NCBI GenBank assembly: GCA_009909035.1
Contig: JAAAOB010000020.1
Span: 1-48,005 of the forward strand
Source: Bacteroidota bacterium
Lineage (GTDB): Bacteria > Bacteroidota > Rhodothermia > Balneolales > Balneolaceae
Length of the DNA stretch: 48,005 nt
Reading direction: 5' to 3'
Both the position numbers and the translations under genes were made by a program. The first letter of the stretch is position 1, and each line of letters opens with the position of its first letter. A model generated the notes under the pieces. The model made no database searches. It was not told the DNA's origin and saw only the letters and a program-made list of their open reading frames with translations. Shown here piece after piece: positions 44,215 to 48,005 of the stretch.

Positions 44215-45267
44215 ATGAAAATGAAACTTACGGATTTCAAATTTGATATCGAAGATTTTAATGTTCCCGAATACCCGGTAGAACCGAGAGATTCTTCCAA
44301 ATTGATGGTATTGAACAGGGAAGATCAATCAATCAAGCACGAGACCTTTGCAGATATTCATAAATATGTGAACGAGGGCGATGTCATCATTTATAACAAC
44401 ACGAAAGTGTTTCCTGCAAAGCTGAAAGGAAAAAAAGAGAAAACTGACGCTGATATTGAGGTTTTTCTTTTAAGAGAGCTGATGCCTGAAAATATGTTGT
44501 GGGATGTATTGGTTGAGCCTGCAAGAAAAATCAGGATTGGCAACAAGCTCTATTTCGGTGAGGGTTTGATGGCGGAAGTTGTGGATAATACAACCTCACG
44601 CGGCAGAACCATACGGTTTCTCTACGAAGGACCCAACGATGAGCTCTATCGCAGGCTTGATGAAATAGGAGATATGCCGCTTCCCCCATTTATCGACCGG
44701 GAGCCGGAGGAAGAGGATAAGGAGAGATATCAAACCATTTTTGCCAAGGAGCGCGGAGCAGTAGCGGCTCCCACGGCCGGGATGCACTTTACGGAAGAGC
44801 TGGTTGAGAAAGTTGAGAAGAAAGGAGCTGAATTTTTGCCGGTAACACTGCATATCGGGTGGGGCACATTTCGGAATGTTGAGGTTGAAGATTTAACAAA
44901 ACACCGAATGGATTCCGAAAATTTCCTGATTTCTCAGGAAACATCCGACAAAATCAATGAAGCACTAAATAGCAAAGACCGGAAGGTTATTGCTTGCGGA
45001 ACTTCTGCCGTGCGTGTTATCGAAACAAGTGTCATGGCCAGTGGAATGTCTAAACCGGGAACAGGTTGGACCGATAAGTTTATTTATCCTGACTATGACT
45101 TTAAGATTACAGAAGCCATTATCATCAACTTCCACCGGCCGGAGTCTACGTTGCTGATGCTTGCCGCCGCGTTTGGCAGCTATGATTTTATCATGAAAGC
45201 ATACGAAGAGGCAAAAAAGAACGATTACAGGTTCTTTACCTTCGGAGATGCAATGTTGATTATTTAG
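44215..45267 (+). CDS. queA: tRNA preQ1(34) S-adenosylmethionine ribosyltransferase-isomerase
   Basis: 350-residue QueA, which transfers and rearranges the ribosyl part of SAM onto preQ1-modified tRNA to form epoxyqueuosine. Visible motifs are GDVIIYNNTKVFPAKLKGKK (about 57-76), GAVAAPTAGMHFTEEL (about 181-196) and HIGWGTFRNVEVEDL (about 217-231), with IINFHRPESTLLMLAAAFG near the end. Length is normal. The MKMKLTDFKF start is used. It heads a plus-strand operon with ispD after 12 bp. Confidence 0.95.
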   Translation: MKMKLTDFKFDIEDFNVPEYPVEPRDSSKLMVLNREDQSIKHETFADIHKYVNEGDVIIYNNTKVFPAKLKGKKEKTDADIEVFLLRELMPENMLWDVLVEPARKIRIGNKLYFGEGLMAEVVDNTTSRGRTIRFLYEGPNDELYRRLDEIGDMPLPPFIDREPEEEDKERYQTIFAKERGAVAAPTAGMHFTEELVEKVEKKGAEFLPVTLHIGWGTFRNVEVEDLTKHRMDSENFLISQETSDKINEALNSKDRKVIACGTSAVRVIETSVMASGMSKPGTGWTDKFIYPDYDFKITEAIIINFHRPESTLLMLAAAFGSYDFIMKAYEEAKKNDYRFFTFGDAMLII

Positions 45268-45279
45268 CGGGGCTCCATT

Positions 45280-45984
45280 GTGGCAGATCCGTTGTTCTCA
45301 CTTATTATTCCGGCAGCCGGACTTGGCAAGCGCATGGAGACAGAGGTGCCAAAGCCATATTTAATGCTCGGAGACAAATCTGTGCTTGAACACGCCCTCC
45401 GCTGTTTTACAAATGTTCCGGGACTCCTGCAGGTGATCATCGCAACATCCCCTGTATACCGCAAACAAACCGACGAGCTGCTCAACATGCTGTTCCCCGG
45501 TACTGCAACGGTTATTGTAAACGGCGGACAGGAAAGGCAAGATTCGGTCTTTAATGCGTTGGAACATGTACACGAAGAAGCGGAACTAATAGCGGTTCAT
45601 GATGCAGTGCGACCATTTGCACCAAAAAAAGCGATATGCGCATGTCTGCGAAAAGCCAACGACCAGCAGGGGGCCATACTGGGGGTGCCGGTGAAGGACA
45701 CGATAAAGAGGGTGGATGATCATCGGTGCATAATGGAAACTCCGTCCCGCTCCGAATTGTGGCAGGCACAAACCCCGCAAATTTTTGACCGTAAAATGTT
45801 GACAAAAGCATATCATGCGGCTGCAACGGATAAACGAATCGGCACGGATGATGCATCACTTATCGAAGCCATTGGGGGCAAAGTTCATGTTGTAGAGGGG
45901 AGCCGGGATAATTTTAAACTAACATACCCGCTGGATTTTAAGATAGCGGAGCTGTTACTTGTTGAGAAAAATTCAAACGAATGA
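45280..45984 (+). CDS. ispD: 2-C-methyl-D-erythritol 4-phosphate cytidylyltransferase
   Basis: 234-residue IspD, third enzyme of the MEP isoprenoid pathway, joining CTP and MEP. The nucleotide-binding motif IIPAAGLGKRM is at about 8-18, VNGGQERQDSVFNAL and AVHDAVRPFAPKK follow, then ETPSRSELWQAQTPQ and GTDDASLIEA. The start is a GTG at 45280, 12 bp after queA. The stop overlaps ispF by 4 bp. Confidence 0.94.
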   Translation: MADPLFSLIIPAAGLGKRMETEVPKPYLMLGDKSVLEHALRCFTNVPGLLQVIIATSPVYRKQTDELLNMLFPGTATVIVNGGQERQDSVFNALEHVHEEAELIAVHDAVRPFAPKKAICACLRKANDQQGAILGVPVKDTIKRVDDHRCIMETPSRSELWQAQTPQIFDRKMLTKAYHAAATDKRIGTDDASLIEAIGGKVHVVEGSRDNFKLTYPLDFKIAELLLVEKNSNE

Positions 45985-46466
45985 AGCCAAATTTTAGAGT
46001 GGGTCTTGGATATGACGTACATGCGTTTAGTCCCGGCAGAAAATTAATACTGGGAGGTGTTGAGATCCCGCATTCGCAAGGCCTGAAAGGTCACTCTGAT
46101 GCTGATGTGCTTCTTCACGCCATTACAGACGCTCTTCTTGGGGCGGCATCACTCGGCGATATAGGGACCCACTTTCCGGACACGGACCCGGCGTTCGAAA
46201 ACGCCGACAGTATAGAGTTACTGAAGAAATCAGCAGCTCTTGTACGCTCGAGTGATTACGAGATCGCCAATGTGGATTCAACAATTGTTGCCGAAACGCC
46301 CCAAATGGCCCCCCACATTCCGGAGATGAAAAAGAACATTGCAGCCGCTATCGGATGCGCTATCGATGATGTGTCCGTCAAGGCTACAACCAACGAAAAA
46401 ATGGGCTGGCTTGGCAGGGAAGAGGGAATTGCAGTCCATTGTATTGCGCTCATAGGTAAGTTGTAG
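45981..46466 (+). CDS. ispF: 2-C-methyl-D-erythritol 2,4-cyclodiphosphate synthase
   Basis: 161-residue IspF, forming MEcPP in the MEP pathway as a zinc-dependent trimer. Metal and substrate motifs are GLGYDVHAF (D and H near 11-13), GHSDADVLLHAITDALLGAASLGDIGTHFPD, and the closing VKATTNEKMGWLGREEGIAVHC. It is a separate protein, not an IspDF fusion, but overlaps ispD by 4 bp (ATGA). dedA-like gene follows 4 bp later. Confidence 0.96.
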   Translation: MKPNFRVGLGYDVHAFSPGRKLILGGVEIPHSQGLKGHSDADVLLHAITDALLGAASLGDIGTHFPDTDPAFENADSIELLKKSAALVRSSDYEIANVDSTIVAETPQMAPHIPEMKKNIAAAIGCAIDDVSVKATTNEKMGWLGREEGIAVHCIALIGKL

Positions 46467-46470
46467 GTTT

Positions 46471-47109
46471 ATGGAGTCGCATATCAATGACATTGTAGAC
46501 TGGATTCTGACACTCTCACCGCTCAGCATATATGCGATTTTTACACTCGTCTCCTACCTGGAGAACGTTGTGCCGCCGATACCGGGAGATCTGCTGGTGG
46601 TTTTTGGAGGATATCTCGCGGCTGAAGAGATTGTGGGATTTACCACGCTCCTGTTGATTACCTCACTCGCTTCTGTTGTTGGGTTTATGAATATGTATGC
46701 CGTGGGATTCTATTTTGGAGATAAAATTGAAAAAGAGGGAAAAAACTTTTGGCTCATGCGATTTGTGGACCAGGGATATTTTATACGTGGTAAGCGATGG
46801 ATGCATCGGTGGGGGCAGGGCGTGATCCTGGCAAACCGCTTTTTGGCAGGTACAAGATCCGTGATTTCTGTAACAGCGGGGCTCACAAAGACAAATATCT
46901 ATTCAACCATCGTAAGTTCAAGCATCAGCTCACTGCTTTGGAATGGAATTCTGTTGTGGCTTGGGTGGCTGGTGTATGAAAATTGGATGGTGATAGGTCA
47001 TTATCTGAACCTTTATGGGTGGTCTGTACTTCTGATTATAATAACCGGTGTAGGTGGAAAACTGTTGTATAACCGGTACTTTGGCAAACCGCCCAAAAAA
47101 AACAGATGA
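46471..47109 (+). CDS. DedA-family membrane protein
   Basis: 212-residue DedA/SNARE-associated family protein of the inner membrane; members include undecaprenyl-phosphate and phospholipid flippases. About five hydrophobic segments are seen. Conserved sites are the acidic start SYLENVVPPIPGDLLVVFGG (about 23-42) and the NRFLAGTRSVISVTAGLTK motif (about 126-144) with its Arg pair. An undecaprenyl-phosphate link would fit its place after the isoprenoid genes ispD and ispF, but this is inference. It is the last gene of the queA operon. No terminator is obvious. Confidence 0.9.
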   Translation: MESHINDIVDWILTLSPLSIYAIFTLVSYLENVVPPIPGDLLVVFGGYLAAEEIVGFTTLLLITSLASVVGFMNMYAVGFYFGDKIEKEGKNFWLMRFVDQGYFIRGKRWMHRWGQGVILANRFLAGTRSVISVTAGLTKTNIYSTIVSSSISSLLWNGILLWLGWLVYENWMVIGHYLNLYGWSVLLIIITGVGGKLLYNRYFGKPPKKNR

Positions 47110-47401
47110 AAGTAAAAATATAGCACTCTTTTTTGTTGATAAGTTCAAAATATGTTTTTAGATTTCAGGTCTTTCAATGATACGAAAGGGAGAGCGGTAT
47201 ATCAGCTCGGTTCATTGAATGAAATCAGCTGTTTTTCAGAATGAAAAACTCGACTCTCCCAACTTTATGGTCTTTGTTAAACAAATTAAATGTTCAGATT
47301 AGCACTGATCAGTTTCATGTTAGGAAAGCCATACAGGTATGAGTTTCAGTATTGATAAGCTTTTTGTGCCAGCGAAAGATTGTTCGAAATAGTGATTCAT
47401 T
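47110..47401. other. Gap before the tRNA-tuf region
   Basis: 292 bp without a supported gene. GGGAGAG (47188-47194) can pair with CTCTCCC (47254-47260) across a long AT-rich loop. The promoter of the tRNA-tuf unit should lie here. Confidence 0.45.
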
Positions 47402-47480
47402 CGCCAGTGTAGTTTAGAGGTAGAGTCCCGAAGGCATTCGGAATAAACCGTCGGTTGTCGGCTCGAAGCCGGCCACACTG
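47402..47480 (+). pseudogene. Degenerate tRNA-Thr copy with a palindrome in the anticodon arm
   Basis: It matches the intact tRNA-Thr at 47512 at its 5' end (GCCAGTGTAG, then T-arm-proximal AAACCGTCGGT and GTCGG-CTCGAAG-CCGGC). The 5' side of the anticodon arm, including the TGT anticodon, is replaced by TCCCGAAGGCATTCGGA (47425-47441), making it longer. The 3' acceptor strand is CACACTGA in place of CACTGGC, so the acceptor stem cannot form. It is not a working tRNA. Confidence 0.8.
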
Positions 47481-47511
47481 ATAGAAATAAGGATATTTGA
47501 CATAATGATTA

Positions 47512-47583
47512 GCCAGTGTAGCTCAGGGGTAGAGCAACGGTTTTGTAAACCGTCGGTCGTCGGTTCGAATCCGGCCACTGGCT
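47512..47583 (+). tRNA. tRNA-Thr (anticodon TGT)
   Basis: 72 nt. Acceptor GCCAGTG/CACTGGC with T as discriminator, D arm GCTC...GAGC, anticodon arm ACGGT-TTTGTAA-ACCGT and T arm GTCGG-TTCGAAT-CCGGC. CCA is not encoded. Reads ACA and likely other Thr codons. Confidence 0.97.
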
Positions 47584-47590
47584 CGCGTAC

Positions 47591-47673
47591 GGGGGGATAC
47601 CAAAGCGGCCAACTGGGGCAGACTGTAAATCTGTTGTCGTAAGACTTCGCAGGTTCGAATCCTGCTCCCCCCA
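47591..47673 (+). tRNA. tRNA-Tyr (anticodon GTA)
   Basis: 83 nt with the long variable arm of bacterial tRNA-Tyr. Acceptor GGGGGGA/TCCCCCC with discriminator A, anticodon arm CAGA-CTGTAAA-TCTG, T arm GCAGG-TTCGAAT-CCTGC. CCA is not encoded. The GTA anticodon is a queuosine target, and queA is 3 kb upstream. Confidence 0.97.
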
Positions 47674-47699
47674 CTAACGAATTTTTTTGAAGATACAAT

Positions 47700-47772
47700 G
47701 CGGGCGTAACTCAATTGGTAGAGTGTCACCCTTCCAAGGTGAATGTTGCCGGTTCGACTCCGGTCGCCCGCT
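47700..47772 (+). tRNA. tRNA-Gly (anticodon TCC)
   Basis: 73 nt. Acceptor GCGGGCG/CGCCCGC with discriminator T, anticodon arm TCACC-CTTCCAA-GGTGA, T arm GCCGG-TTCGACT-CCGGT. CCA is not encoded. Confidence 0.97.
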
Positions 47773-47783
47773 CTCTGAAATAA

Positions 47784-47855
<72 letters not shown>

Positions 47856-47906
47856 CTTCAGGTTGCAGGTTAAACTCTTAAACACAATACTTAAAATTAT
47901 ATAGTC

Positions 47907-48005
47907 ATGGCAAAGGAGACATTTCAACGTACCAAGCCGCACGTAAACATCGGTACGATCGGCCACGTGGATCACGGGAAGACAACCTTAACGGCGGCCG
48001 TTACG
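47907..48005 (+). CDS. tuf: Elongation factor Tu, 5' end only
   Basis: The first 33 codons of EF-Tu, the GTPase that brings aminoacyl-tRNA to the ribosome; the gene runs off the right edge. The start [18 protein letters not shown] leads into the P-loop GHVDHGKT (about 19-26), which is complete. It lies 51 bp after tRNA-Thr(GGT) and may be co-transcribed with the tRNAs. Its exchange factor gene tsf is in the same window. Confidence 0.97.
   Translation, partial: MAKETFQRTKPHVNIGTIGHVDHGKTTLTAAVT

Overview
The window is a chromosome segment from a Gram-negative bacterium of the Bacteroidota/FCB group, most likely Balneolota or a close relative. This is inferred from gene style, not from a marker tree. 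The supporting signs are a TonB-dependent receptor with an N-terminal carboxypeptidase-regulatory-like domain, lipoproteins, a DUF6428 protein, tRNA genes without an encoded CCA end, and few strong Shine-Dalgarno sites. Most genes are housekeeping genes. The accessory material sits in a few intergenic pockets rich in palindromic repeats.

Layout. 1-527: an array of imperfect repeats whose last unit supplies the stop codon of a YfhO-family membrane protein gene. 523-3578: yfhO, gatC and a possible small membrane ORF, all on the minus strand. 3630-5990: a YfcE-like phosphoesterase, an NAD-type isocitrate dehydrogenase and 3-methyladenine glycosylase I (tag). 5991-7269: a repeat-rich pocket in which a Phd/VapC toxin-antitoxin pair lies between related direct repeats. 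7270-11247: purU and aconitase. 11587-19572: translation and chromosome genes on the plus strand (rplM-rpsI, rpsB-tsf, pyrH-frr, smc). 19577-19854: a tandem two-hairpin repeat. 19879-22131: a TPR lipoprotein and an M28 peptidase lipoprotein, minus strand. 22305-25798: remnant of a restriction-modification gene, then a TPP riboswitch, a TonB-dependent receptor, a YkoF-family thiamine/HMP-binding protein and a terminator. 25887-28409: a DUF6428 protein and PolX. 28434-33175: metF and metH, divergent. 33344-36303: a three-gene type III polyketide synthase / methyltransferase / FAD monooxygenase operon. 36503-38578: a secreted or outer-membrane protein and a MATE transporter. 38709-44012: a very large sensor histidine kinase overlapping rsfS, then a LytR_C-domain protein and a small exported protein. 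44215-47109: queA-ispD-ispF-dedA operon. 47402-48005: a degenerate tRNA-Thr copy, tRNA-Thr(TGT), tRNA-Tyr(GTA), tRNA-Gly(TCC), tRNA-Thr(GGT) and the start of tuf.

How the genes work together. Aconitase and isocitrate dehydrogenase are consecutive TCA-cycle steps. PurU, MetF and MetH belong to folate one-carbon metabolism and methionine synthesis. IspD and IspF are MEP-pathway enzymes. The thiamine block is the most coherent regulated unit: TPP sensing probably controls access to a receptor Shine-Dalgarno site that is paired in a hairpin, and the second gene encodes a thiamine/HMP-binding protein. The polyketide operon resembles srsABC-type phenolic lipid loci. The most unusual non-coding feature is a set of palindromic modules that recur in at least four intergenic regions, and one such palindrome also interrupts a tRNA-Thr copy.
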